DNA of 64,000 nt from Loktanella sp. 3ANDIMAR09 (GTDB lineage: Bacteria; Pseudomonadota; Alphaproteobacteria; Rhodobacterales; Rhodobacteraceae), in assembly GCF_001420005.1 (NCBI RefSeq), contig NZ_LJAK01000008.1:62001-126000 (forward strand), read 5' to 3'. The position numbers were made by a program, and so were the translations under genes. Below, piece by piece: positions 55,794-63,045 of the stretch. Below the pieces are notes generated by a model. That model was not told the DNA's origin and made no database searches. It was given only the letters and a program-made list of their open reading frames with translations. Position 1 is the first letter of the stretch. Each line of letters opens with the position of its first letter.

Positions 55794-55951
55794 TGAATGA
55801 GGAACACGAGGACCGCCTGAACGACAGCCTGCCGGAACACCCTGAATGGGCGCAGGAGGATCGTGGCCCGATCGGGCTGCATTTTGTCTACGCCATTGTC
55901 GCGATCCTGGTGATTGCGGCGCTGGCCGATGCATTCCTGTTCGGAGGCTGA
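55790..55951 (+). CDS. Prophage single-pass membrane peptide (cassette gene 3)
   Basis: This 53-residue peptide has an acidic N-terminal half (NEEHEDRLNDSLPEHPEW) and a C-terminal hydrophobic helix (LHFVYAIVAILVIAALADAF). The build predicts a small tail-anchored or C-in membrane protein. Start 55790 overlaps the previous stop; a longer frame from 55703 is unlikely. Candidate roles are superinfection exclusion, holin-like activity or membrane sensing; none is shown. Confidence 0.7.
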   Translation: MMNEEHEDRLNDSLPEHPEWAQEDRGPIGLHFVYAIVAILVIAALADAFLFGG

Positions 55952-55954
55952 CCG

Positions 55955-56212
55955 ATGGCGCAGACATCCCCCCAATTCGCCGATTTCGATCGCCACCCGC
56001 ATCGCCAGCCGGATGACTGGATTGTCGATGACATCAAATCCGCACTGAACCGCTGCAATTCCGTTGCCGAGGTAAATGCGACTGCCCGGCATTTTGCAAA
56101 AGACGTGCGGGATCTGGAATTGTCGCCAAAAGAAACCGACCGGACAATGGCAATTCAAATTCGTAATTTGGCTGCATATCGCCGGAAGATGATTTCGGAG
56201 GGTGGCAGATGA
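55955..56212 (+). CDS. Prophage early protein of unknown function (cassette gene 4)
   Basis: This 85-residue, highly charged and helical protein (DDIKSALNRCNSVAEVNATA ... VRDLELSPKETDRTMAIQI) has no recognised motif. It follows the membrane peptide by 3 bp, and its stop overlaps the next ATG. It could be a small regulator or partner protein, but nothing in the sequence decides this. Confidence 0.7.
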   Translation: MAQTSPQFADFDRHPHRQPDDWIVDDIKSALNRCNSVAEVNATARHFAKDVRDLELSPKETDRTMAIQIRNLAAYRRKMISEGGR

Positions 56213-56523
56213 ACGCTGTCAGACCCGTCATCCAGCACGCCCTGAAATCCGCGATCACAATCCTAAAGGCCGATCCACCCTTTGCGATCGGCCGCAAAGG
56301 AGGTGCCTACCATGTTATCGACACCCGCACAGACAGCGTCATCCACGAAACAGAAAGCTATTCTGTCGCTGCAGCTCGGATGGGTATTCTTGCCAAGGAA
56401 TTTCGCAGGTCAAAGACGACCCGCGAACGACCATGCATGTGTTGTCAGACCATCATCAAATCCGAGGGCCCGCATCACCGCCTGTGTGACGTCTGTCGTC
56501 GCAAGCGTCCGGGTTTGATCTGA
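56209..56523 (+). CDS. Prophage zinc-ribbon protein (cassette gene 5)
   Basis: This 104-residue protein has a basic N-terminal region with an IGRKGGAYHVID strand and a C-terminal zinc-ribbon-like domain CMCCQTIIKSE followed by HRLCDVCRRKR. Four to five cysteines are arranged as CxxC pairs. That suggests nucleic-acid or protein binding with a bound zinc. Family not recognised. It overlaps both neighbours, so it is part of the coupled run. Confidence 0.75.
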   Translation: MNAVRPVIQHALKSAITILKADPPFAIGRKGGAYHVIDTRTDSVIHETESYSVAAARMGILAKEFRRSKTTRERPCMCCQTIIKSEGPHHRLCDVCRRKRPGLI

Positions 56524-56960
56524 TGGCCTATTTCACCCCATCCCAGGGCTGGGCCATGCCTGCCCGCCACCGGCTGCCTGACGGCGTCGCGACAGCACCT
56601 ACATTGACAGACCGCATCAGCCTGGTCGTGGCCTGGGCGATAAAGGCCAGCGACCTGGGTCGGGGTGAAATTGCGCGCCGTATGTCGGATTACCTGGGTG
56701 CCCCGGTCAGTGTGCATATGCTGAACGGCTATGCCGCCCAGACGCGGACCGATCACCGGATCACGCTGGAACGGTTCATGGCGCTGATCGCAGCGGTCGA
56801 AATGCCTGAACTGGTCGATTTCGTCGCGCGTCCCGCGGGATGTGCCGTGGTGCCTGACGCCTATGCGGATCTGATCGAATTCGACCTGCTGGAGGCAGAG
56901 TTGCGTGCCCTGCAGGCCGAAAAGGCCGATCGCATCCATCAGCAAAGGCGCTCAGCATGA
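56523..56960 (+). CDS. Prophage early protein, possible DNA-binding (cassette gene 6)
   Basis: This 145-residue protein is largely helical. Its middle part (RGEIARRMSDYLGAPVSVHMLNGYAAQTR) resembles a helix-turn-helix with a long recognition region, and its end is a coiled-coil-like helix (LLEAELRALQAEKADR). It may be a regulator or a partner of the transposase. Its stop overlaps the transposase ATG (ATGA), so the two are translationally coupled. Confidence 0.72.
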   Translation: MAYFTPSQGWAMPARHRLPDGVATAPTLTDRISLVVAWAIKASDLGRGEIARRMSDYLGAPVSVHMLNGYAAQTRTDHRITLERFMALIAAVEMPELVDFVARPAGCAVVPDAYADLIEFDLLEAELRALQAEKADRIHQQRRSA

Positions 56961-59122
56961 AGGAATGGATGACAGCCGCCGAGATTGCGGCGATGGGCCT
57001 TGAAGGCCTACCTAAATCTACCCAGAAAATCACAGCGCGCGCCCGGCAGGACGAATGGCGCAAGCTGGGGCCCAATCTAGCCCGCAAGCGCGCTGGCCGC
57101 GGTGGCGGCTGGGAATACCACGTCACCTGTCTGCCACCTGCGGCCCTGGCCGACTGGGAACTGCGCCGCGAACGCGCCCTCACCCCTGCGGCCCCCAAGC
57201 CACCGGCTCTGAAGCGCGAGGCCGATCCGGTCACCACCCTGTCGGGCCGTCGTCGCCGGGTCATGGAAGCCCGCGCCCAGGTCCTGATGGAGGTTCAGCG
57301 CCGCGTCATCACCGAAGGCAAGAGCCAACGCCAGGCGATCCTGTCGTTGATCGCGGATTTCAAAAGCGATACCGCCCTGCCTGAACACCAACGCGTGCTG
57401 AGCGCCCCCCTGTTCGACGCGTGCGGCGATGCGAACGACAAGGGGCGTCGCAGTCTAAGCAGGCCCGCGGTCTATCGTTGGATTAAGGAGCAATGCGAGG
57501 GCGGCGTTGCGGCGCTCGCACCACAAAATACGCGTCCTGCCAGCGCCGACGATGCCTGGCCCTGGCTGCCGCGTCTGCTGCGGTTCTATTGCCGCCCGCA
57601 GAAGCCCGCATTGAAGAAAGCCCACGCCGACCTGCTGAAGTCGGGTCTCGTCAATGAGCCGGTCTCCTATGCCCAATGCAAGCGGGCTATTGCATCGCTA
57701 CAAGGGACCGAGCGGTATCTTGACGCCCATCGCGGGCGTGAAGGGGCGAATGCGCTGAAGGCCCGTATGGCGTTCAAGCGCCGCGATACATCGATGCTGG
57801 ACCCGACCGCTGTCTACATCGCCGACGGCAAGCTGTTCGACGCCGAGATCGCGCATCCCGTCCACGGCCAGCCGTTCAAGCCAGAGATCACGTCGATCCT
57901 GGACGTGGCCACGCGTCGCTGCGTGGGCTGGAGCCTGTCGCTGGCCGAAAACACCGATGCGGTTGCCGATGCCGTTCGCATGGCGGTCACCGATTGCGGG
58001 ATCCCGGCGATTTTCTACTCCGACAATGGTCCGGGTTATCGCAACGCCCGCATGGATGGGCCTGTGCACGGCCTCTGCGCGCGCCTCGGCACCACGACAA
58101 GCCATTCGCTGCCGTACAACAGCCAGGCGCGCGGGATCATCGAGCGGTTCAACGGCTCAGTCTGGAACCCGTTTGCGCAGGAGTTCGACACCTACCTCGG
58201 CGCGCCCATGGATCGCGAGGCGGCCAACGTCATGCACCGCGCAACGCGGCGCGACATTCGCGAAGTCGGGACCAGTCACCGTGTCTGCGGTTGGGAGCTG
58301 TTCATGGAACGGGCCGCTGCTGTTGTCGCGGCCTACAACGATGCACCGCACGATGCCCTGCGGGTCCGCGATCGCGCGACCGGCCGCTGGATCGCGCGCA
58401 GTCCGAACCAGGCATGGGCCGAGGCCGAGGCCGCAGGGTTTGCACCTTTTGTGCCAACCGCAGTCGAGATCGATGATCTGTTCCGGCCTCATATGGAGCG
58501 GACCGCGCGCCGTGGCGAGGTTCAGTTCCTGAGTAACATCTATTTCCACCCGGATTTGCAGCCCTACGACGGCCTCAAGGTTCTGGTGGGGTACGACATT
58601 CATGATGCGCAGCGTGTCTGGGTGCGTTCGCTCGGCGACGATGGCGAGATGGGCGGTCTGATCTGTGTGGCTGAATATGCCGGGAACAGCACTCATTACA
58701 TGCCGCGTCCGATGGTCGAAGCCGCCCAGGAGCGCCGCCTGAAGGGTCAGCGTCAGCGGCTTGCGGTCAAGATGCAGGCTGTCGAGGACGCCGCGCGTGC
58801 GCCGCTATTCATCGAACATGCCGCGCCCGAAGAGACATTGCCCGAGGTGTTGCCGCCCGCTGCCGAGCCGGTTCGTGTTCGGCCCCGCGTTGTCGAGCGC
58901 ACGCCCGATCCGGACGACGAGGTTATTTCGGAAGATCTGCTGCTGTCAGCTGATCTGCTGAGCGGTCGGATGGAGATGACCGAAGGCCGATACGAATTGA
59001 TGGTCCGTTTCCTGCGCTTTGGCGTGGGCGACAACCTCATGAAGCACGCAGGGTACGACCCCGAGGCCCTGCGCGCGAAAATGCGAACTTTCAAAGAGCA
59101 GAGTGGAGTACCCCCCCCATGA
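56957..59122 (+). CDS. Mu-type DDE transposase (MuA)
   Basis: This 721-residue transposase cuts and joins phage ends during lysogeny and replicative transposition. It has N-terminal Mu DNA-binding domains (WMTAAEIAAMGLEGLP; RARQDEW) and an rve/RNase H core with catalytic Asp290 (YIADGKLFD), Asp356 (YSDNGPGYRN) and Glu396 (RGIIERFNG). A C-terminal Mu-transposase domain and a Pro/Glu-rich tail follow. The length is slightly above Mu A (663). The sequence ends in a C8 tract at 59111-59118 just before the TGA, and the MuB ATG overlaps the stop. Confidence 0.96.
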   Translation: MKEWMTAAEIAAMGLEGLPKSTQKITARARQDEWRKLGPNLARKRAGRGGGWEYHVTCLPPAALADWELRRERALTPAAPKPPALKREADPVTTLSGRRRRVMEARAQVLMEVQRRVITEGKSQRQAILSLIADFKSDTALPEHQRVLSAPLFDACGDANDKGRRSLSRPAVYRWIKEQCEGGVAALAPQNTRPASADDAWPWLPRLLRFYCRPQKPALKKAHADLLKSGLVNEPVSYAQCKRAIASLQGTERYLDAHRGREGANALKARMAFKRRDTSMLDPTAVYIADGKLFDAEIAHPVHGQPFKPEITSILDVATRRCVGWSLSLAENTDAVADAVRMAVTDCGIPAIFYSDNGPGYRNARMDGPVHGLCARLGTTTSHSLPYNSQARGIIERFNGSVWNPFAQEFDTYLGAPMDREAANVMHRATRRDIREVGTSHRVCGWELFMERAAAVVAAYNDAPHDALRVRDRATGRWIARSPNQAWAEAEAAGFAPFVPTAVEIDDLFRPHMERTARRGEVQFLSNIYFHPDLQPYDGLKVLVGYDIHDAQRVWVRSLGDDGEMGGLICVAEYAGNSTHYMPRPMVEAAQERRLKGQRQRLAVKMQAVEDAARAPLFIEHAAPEETLPEVLPPAAEPVRVRPRVVERTPDPDDEVISEDLLLSADLLSGRMEMTEGRYELMVRFLRFGVGDNLMKHAGYDPEALRAKMRTFKEQSGVPPP

Positions 59123-59892
59123 CAAATAGCTTCGTCCAGACGAAGAACTGGCAAAGGTTTCAGGATGGCCTGCGCGGGTTGAATACGCGCGGTGCAGAGG
59201 AATGCCGCCTCGTCGTGATCGACGGCAAGCCCGGCCTCGGCAAGACCACGATCCTGAGCCGCTGGGCCGTCCAAGAACGGTGCGTGTATCTGCGCGCCAA
59301 GTCCGAATGGACGCCTTACTGGCTGCTGGGCGAAATCCTGACCGAATGCCAGGAGGCACTGCCGCACGGGCAGGAAAAGCGGATGAACGCGGTTCTGGCA
59401 ACGCTGAGTCGCCAGGCACAATCTGCTGACATGGCCAAGCGGCAATTCGCCGTGGTCATCGACGAAGCCGATCACGTCGCCAAGAAGGCGTCGATGGTCG
59501 AGCTGATCCGCGACATCACTGATCTGGCGGCTGTTCCGGTCATCCTGGTCGGCATGGGCACGATCCGTGACCAGCTCAAGCGGTTTCCGCAGGTCAGCAG
59601 CCGGGTCTCTCGCTATGTTGGGTTCCGGCCTGCGGATGTGGACGATGTGCGTCGCTTCCTGAACGAACGTTGCCGGGTCAAGATTGCCGATGATCTCGTG
59701 TACTTCGTTCACAAGGCGACTGGTGGTTACAATCGCGAGCTGATGGAGGCGATCGTATCGCTGGACGAAGTTGCGATGCGCAACCCGCCTGCCGATCCGG
59801 AGATAGGCCTGACACTGGCCGAGATGGATGGTCGCCAGCTGATCAACGACCGCGCGACCAGCCAGCCGATCATCGTCCGGGGTGCAGTTTGA
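59119..59892 (+). CDS. MuB-type AAA ATPase (transposition target selector)
   Basis: MuB binds DNA in an ATP-dependent filament, captures target DNA and stimulates the transposase. The 257-residue protein has Walker A DGKPGLGKTT at residues 35-44, Walker B VVIDEADH at 112-119 and a sensor segment LVGMGTIRD. It is shorter than Mu B (312) and lacks an obvious N-terminal helix-turn-helix. The ATG overlaps the transposase stop; the preceding C8 tract could allow a frame change between them. Confidence 0.94.
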   Translation: MTNSFVQTKNWQRFQDGLRGLNTRGAEECRLVVIDGKPGLGKTTILSRWAVQERCVYLRAKSEWTPYWLLGEILTECQEALPHGQEKRMNAVLATLSRQAQSADMAKRQFAVVIDEADHVAKKASMVELIRDITDLAAVPVILVGMGTIRDQLKRFPQVSSRVSRYVGFRPADVDDVRRFLNERCRVKIADDLVYFVHKATGGYNRELMEAIVSLDEVAMRNPPADPEIGLTLAEMDGRQLINDRATSQPIIVRGAV

Positions 59893-60509
59893 TGGCTCGG
59901 ACCAAGGAACGCATCATGCTGGAGGCGATCGCCGCGATGGAGCAATCCGGGTGTACGCTTGTGCGTGCGGATGAACCTGGCATCGCGCATGATTTCAGCA
60001 AGGATAACGCGCAGTCGCTGGCCCGAAAGCTGGTCGGCAAAGGGCTCATAATACGCAGGGGCAGAGGGCGGTATCGTCTGTCTGCGGCTGGTCACCGGGC
60101 CCTGGCAGTCCCGGGTGCGACGCTCGATCCGATGTTGACCTGTCAGCGTGAAAAGCCGCGGCGCGGTATCGACCCTTTGCCCTATGAGCGCGCCTGGAAG
60201 GCGATCCGTATCCAACGTCGCTTCACCCATGCGTCCATCATGACGGTTGTCAGCACGCCAGCCAGCCCAGCAAATCCGCGCAACATTCGCGGGTATATCG
60301 CGGGGCTGGTGGCAGCAGGCTATGTGCGGGTCGTCTACCGTCCGGGGCGTGCCTCGGTGACCGGTGGCAGCTCACCGCGCCAATACGCGCTGGTTGAAGA
60401 CACCGGATCTGCCGCCCCGGCCGTTCGGCGTGCATCGGGCGTTCTTCATGATCCCAATCTTAAGCGGGACATTCCCCTCACACCCGCACCTGAACGGGAG
60501 GACGCATGA
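59892..60509 (+). CDS. Prophage winged-helix-like protein
   Basis: This 205-residue basic protein has two helix-rich segments that look like winged helices: MLEAIAAMEQSGCTLVRADE ... GLIIRRGRGRYRLSAAG near the N-terminus, and YIAGLVAAGYVRVVYRPG near residue 135. It resembles hypothetical proteins found next to MuB in transposable phages. The ATG overlaps the MuB stop; a TTG three bases earlier is less likely. Function is unknown, probably DNA binding. Confidence 0.75.
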   Translation: MARTKERIMLEAIAAMEQSGCTLVRADEPGIAHDFSKDNAQSLARKLVGKGLIIRRGRGRYRLSAAGHRALAVPGATLDPMLTCQREKPRRGIDPLPYERAWKAIRIQRRFTHASIMTVVSTPASPANPRNIRGYIAGLVAAGYVRVVYRPGRASVTGGSSPRQYALVEDTGSAAPAVRRASGVLHDPNLKRDIPLTPAPEREDA

Positions 60510-60886
60510 TGGCCAAGCGCGCGCGTCCCGCCCCGAAATTCGCCATCCTGCCGGACGATCCGGACTGGCTGCGGCAGCTGAAGGACGAATGCATCCGTAC
60601 CTCGATCCAGGAGGCAGCCGACCGCCTGGGATTTGGTCGGACCACTGTCAGCCTTGTCGTGCATGGCAAGTATCCGGCGCCGACCACGAACGTGGAAAAC
60701 CGGGTGATCGAGATATTCGGCGGCCTGGTGCCCTGCCCGCACCTGAAGCGGTCCATCACCGCAGACGAATGCAAGCGCGCCTCGATCGGCGCGATGCCCA
60801 CCAACAGCTCTGACAGATTGCGCCATTGGACGGCCTGTCAGACCTGCCCTCTCAATCCAGCGAAAGTAAAGGAACTGACCCAATGA
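60506..60886 (+). CDS. Prophage helix-turn-helix protein with Cys-rich tail
   Basis: This 126-residue protein has a helix-turn-helix (IQEAADRLGFGRTTVSLVVHG, residues 32-52) and a C-terminal part with four cysteines (VPCPHLK, ADECKRA, ACQTCPL) that could bind zinc. It looks like a small transcription regulator of the early or middle phage programme. It overlaps the previous gene by ATGA and the DUF3164 gene downstream by ATGA. Confidence 0.8.
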   Translation: MMAKRARPAPKFAILPDDPDWLRQLKDECIRTSIQEAADRLGFGRTTVSLVVHGKYPAPTTNVENRVIEIFGGLVPCPHLKRSITADECKRASIGAMPTNSSDRLRHWTACQTCPLNPAKVKELTQ

Positions 60887-61542
60887 CGCAGACAATACCG
60901 CAAGACACGCCCGCCATCCCGGACGGCCGCATCGAGGTCCATGGCAAGGTCTACATGGGCGACGGCAAAGGCGGGCTGACACCTGTCGAAAACATCAAGG
61001 CGCAGCACCTCCTGCAAGACGAGCTGGTGCGCGAGATCGTGGGCGACGCGATGACGCTGTCGGACGCCGTGAGTGGTTTCAAGGAAGCCACATTCAACCG
61101 GATCGGGGCGTTCGATGCGATGCTGGCACAGGAGTACAATGCGTCGATCGGCGGAAAGAAAGGCAACAAGACATTCACCAGTGTCGACGGTCTGTACCAG
61201 GTCAAGGTCGCGGTATCTGACCACCTCGAATTCGGGCCTGAATTGCAGGTCGCCAAGGGCCTGACGGATGAATGCCTGCGCGAGTGGTCCGCCGACAGCC
61301 GCCCGGAAATTCGCAGTGTCATCACCAACGCCTTCAACACTGACAAGGAAGGTCAGATCAATCGGGCCGAAGTGTTCAAGCTGCTCAAGCTCGACATCGA
61401 TGACGCGCGCTGGAACCGTGCCATGGATGCGATCCGTGACGCGATCCGCACGGTCGGGTCCACCACCTACGTTCGTTGCTACAAGCGCGCCTCGCATGAT
61501 GCGAAGTTCGAGCCTGTGGTCATCGATCTGGCGAGGGCATGA
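60883..61542 (+). CDS. DUF3164 family phage protein
   Basis: This 219-residue protein resembles DUF3164, a family widespread in Mu-like and related phages: DELVREIVGDAMTLSDAV, LAQEYNASIGGKKGNKTF and the C-terminal AIRDAIRTVGSTTYVRCYKR. Its function is unknown. The ATG at 60883 overlaps the previous stop. A longer in-frame extension from 60826 is not conserved. Confidence 0.88.
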   Translation: MTQTIPQDTPAIPDGRIEVHGKVYMGDGKGGLTPVENIKAQHLLQDELVREIVGDAMTLSDAVSGFKEATFNRIGAFDAMLAQEYNASIGGKKGNKTFTSVDGLYQVKVAVSDHLEFGPELQVAKGLTDECLREWSADSRPEIRSVITNAFNTDKEGQINRAEVFKLLKLDIDDARWNRAMDAIRDAIRTVGSTTYVRCYKRASHDAKFEPVVIDLARA

Positions 61543-61817
61543 CCATGAAAACCATCATTCAGGTTCACCTGATCCCCGAAGCGCGCTGCCGTGACGAAAT
61601 CTACTTTGACATCATCGAGGTTGACGGCAGCTGGGACGAGGCGAAAGCGCGATTGGCAGATGGACTGTCGGTCGAAGGTTCGCAATTGCGAACGCACGCG
61701 GGCACGGAACAAGGCGTTCGCGTCGTCTACAGTGAAGTGACGGTCGCCATCCCGCATCGCTGCATTCAGCGGATCAGTCTGCCAACCTGGCAGATCGTTC
61801 GGGAGGTGGCAGCATGA
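61539..61817 (+). CDS. Small prophage protein of unknown function
   Basis: This 92-residue protein (MTMKTIIQVHLIPEARCRDE ... VAIPHRCIQRISLP) is mostly beta with a central helix. No family was recognised. ATG 61539 overlaps the DUF3164 stop; ATG 61545 is an alternative. Its stop overlaps the next ATG. Confidence 0.7.
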   Translation: MTMKTIIQVHLIPEARCRDEIYFDIIEVDGSWDEAKARLADGLSVEGSQLRTHAGTEQGVRVVYSEVTVAIPHRCIQRISLPTWQIVREVAA

Positions 61818-62044
61818 GCTGGCTCAACATTTCCGTCAGCCCCGAGGATATCTTTCACGCGCTCTGGGAGAAGCCGGACGCTCTCATCCAAATCCTCGCA
61901 AACATGGCTGTCGATGAGGTTACGCAGGAAAAGCTGATCGAGGGCGTCGTCATGGAGCACTCGGGGTCCGAGGCGCATGAGCGGATTGCACCTTTCCTGC
62001 GAAATCTGGCTGACGCGCTTGAAGAGATGGAGCGGTCGCTATGA
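61814..62044 (+). CDS. Small prophage protein of unknown function
   Basis: This 76-residue acidic helical protein (PEDIFHALWEKPDALIQILA ... RNLADALEEMERSL) has no recognised motif. It overlaps both neighbours by ATGA, so it belongs to the coupled run leading to the HD phosphohydrolase and could be a partner protein. Confidence 0.7.
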   Translation: MSWLNISVSPEDIFHALWEKPDALIQILANMAVDEVTQEKLIEGVVMEHSGSEAHERIAPFLRNLADALEEMERSL

Positions 62045-62679
62045 TCGCGCGGTCGGTTATTACGGCCGTGGAGCGTGGTGCTGTGGTGGATCTGTGGTCG
62101 TTGAAGCCTGCAGAGCTGACCGCAGAACAGCTTGCCGGGCCGCTTTCGAGGATCAACCGGTTTAACGGACGAACGCCTGTGCCGTGGTCGGTGGCTGCAC
62201 ACAGCCTGGTTGTGATGGGTTTGGTCGAGGCGCAAGGCGGCAGCGAGATGGCACAAGCGGCCGGGCTCCTGCACGACGGGCACGAGGCCTTCTTGGGTGA
62301 CTGGACAACACCAGCTGTTCAGTTTGCCGGGCAGCAAAGCTTGCCTGTGGGGCCGAGCGTTGTTCGCAGCTGCATCGATCAGGCCAAAAAGTGCGTCGAT
62401 GATGCCATTGCGCGAGCATGGGGCGTCGAATTCACACCAAACATCACGCTGACACGGATCGCTGACCAAGCAGCGCTTGAAGCGGAGATGATCCACTTCC
62501 TCGACTGGCAAGGGCCGGTGGTGACAGAGCCTGCCCTGTTGGCACAGGCGATGGCCTGTCTGACGCTGTGTCATGAACTGACCGAACACCAGACCGCCAA
62601 AGAGGTCTGGATGGAAGCCCTCGAGGGCTTCGTCACGATCGGGGTCCTCACCGACCCTGGTGCAACCCTGGCCGCATGA
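62041..62679 (+). CDS. Prophage HD phosphohydrolase (YfbR-like)
   Basis: This 212-residue protein has the HD-superfamily metal site: His54 (SVAAHSL), His78-Asp79 (GLLHDGHEAFLGDWTTP) and Asp142 (RIADQAAL). The closest known pattern is YfbR, a 5'-deoxynucleotidase with the same HSL and HDA-E-x-L-x-GD-x-x-TP segments; the phage dATPase DatZ is a relative. It may reshape the nucleotide pool, salvage precursors or protect replication. No PurZ gene is visible in the window. It ends the unbroken ATGA-coupled series. Confidence 0.88.
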   Translation: MIARSVITAVERGAVVDLWSLKPAELTAEQLAGPLSRINRFNGRTPVPWSVAAHSLVVMGLVEAQGGSEMAQAAGLLHDGHEAFLGDWTTPAVQFAGQQSLPVGPSVVRSCIDQAKKCVDDAIARAWGVEFTPNITLTRIADQAALEAEMIHFLDWQGPVVTEPALLAQAMACLTLCHELTEHQTAKEVWMEALEGFVTIGVLTDPGATLAA

Positions 62680-62704
62680 CCGGCCTCACCCCAAGGAGAC
62701 GACA

Positions 62705-62989
62705 ATGAACAAACTGACGAAAACGAACCTGATCGATCAAATCGCAGAACAGACCGGTGACACCAAGGTCGATATCGAGCGCCACATCGGCGCATTCCTC
62801 GATACGATCTGGTCAGCGATGGTCGCAGGCGACGAGGTTACACTGCGCGGTTTCGGCACCTTCAAGGTGCGCGACAGCAAGGCCCGGACGGGGCGCAATC
62901 CGCGCACTGGTGAGCCCGTCGAGATCGCGGCCAAACGGACGGCCGCCTTCAAGCCGTCCAGCGCGCTTTCGGAGAAGATGAACGGCTGA
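62705..62989 (+). CDS. Phage-encoded HU-family DNA-binding protein
   Basis: This 94-residue HU/IHF-family protein (MNKLTKTNLIDQIAEQTG ... GRNPRTGEPVEIAAKRTAAF) bends DNA; the beta-arm motif GRNPRTGEPVEI is complete with the intercalating Pro. In phage Mu the host HU is needed to assemble the transpososome at the left end, so a phage copy may make the element self-sufficient or species-independent. An AAGGAG site precedes the ATG. It is 25 bp after the HD gene and followed by a perfect hairpin. Confidence 0.93.
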   Translation: MNKLTKTNLIDQIAEQTGDTKVDIERHIGAFLDTIWSAMVAGDEVTLRGFGTFKVRDSKARTGRNPRTGEPVEIAAKRTAAFKPSSALSEKMNG

Positions 62990-62995
62990 GCGCAA

Positions 62996-63023
62996 GCGGT
63001 TCCGGGAACAAACCCGGAACCGC
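62996..63023 (+). terminator. Hairpin after the phage HU gene
   Basis: GCGGTTCCGGG (62996-63006) pairs perfectly with CCCGGAACCGC (63013-63023) around AACAAA. No T tract follows, so it may attenuate transcription or stabilise the upstream mRNA. It separates HU from the next gene. Confidence 0.6.
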
Positions 63024-63045
63024 ACCATTCCCAAGGAGGCCCTCC

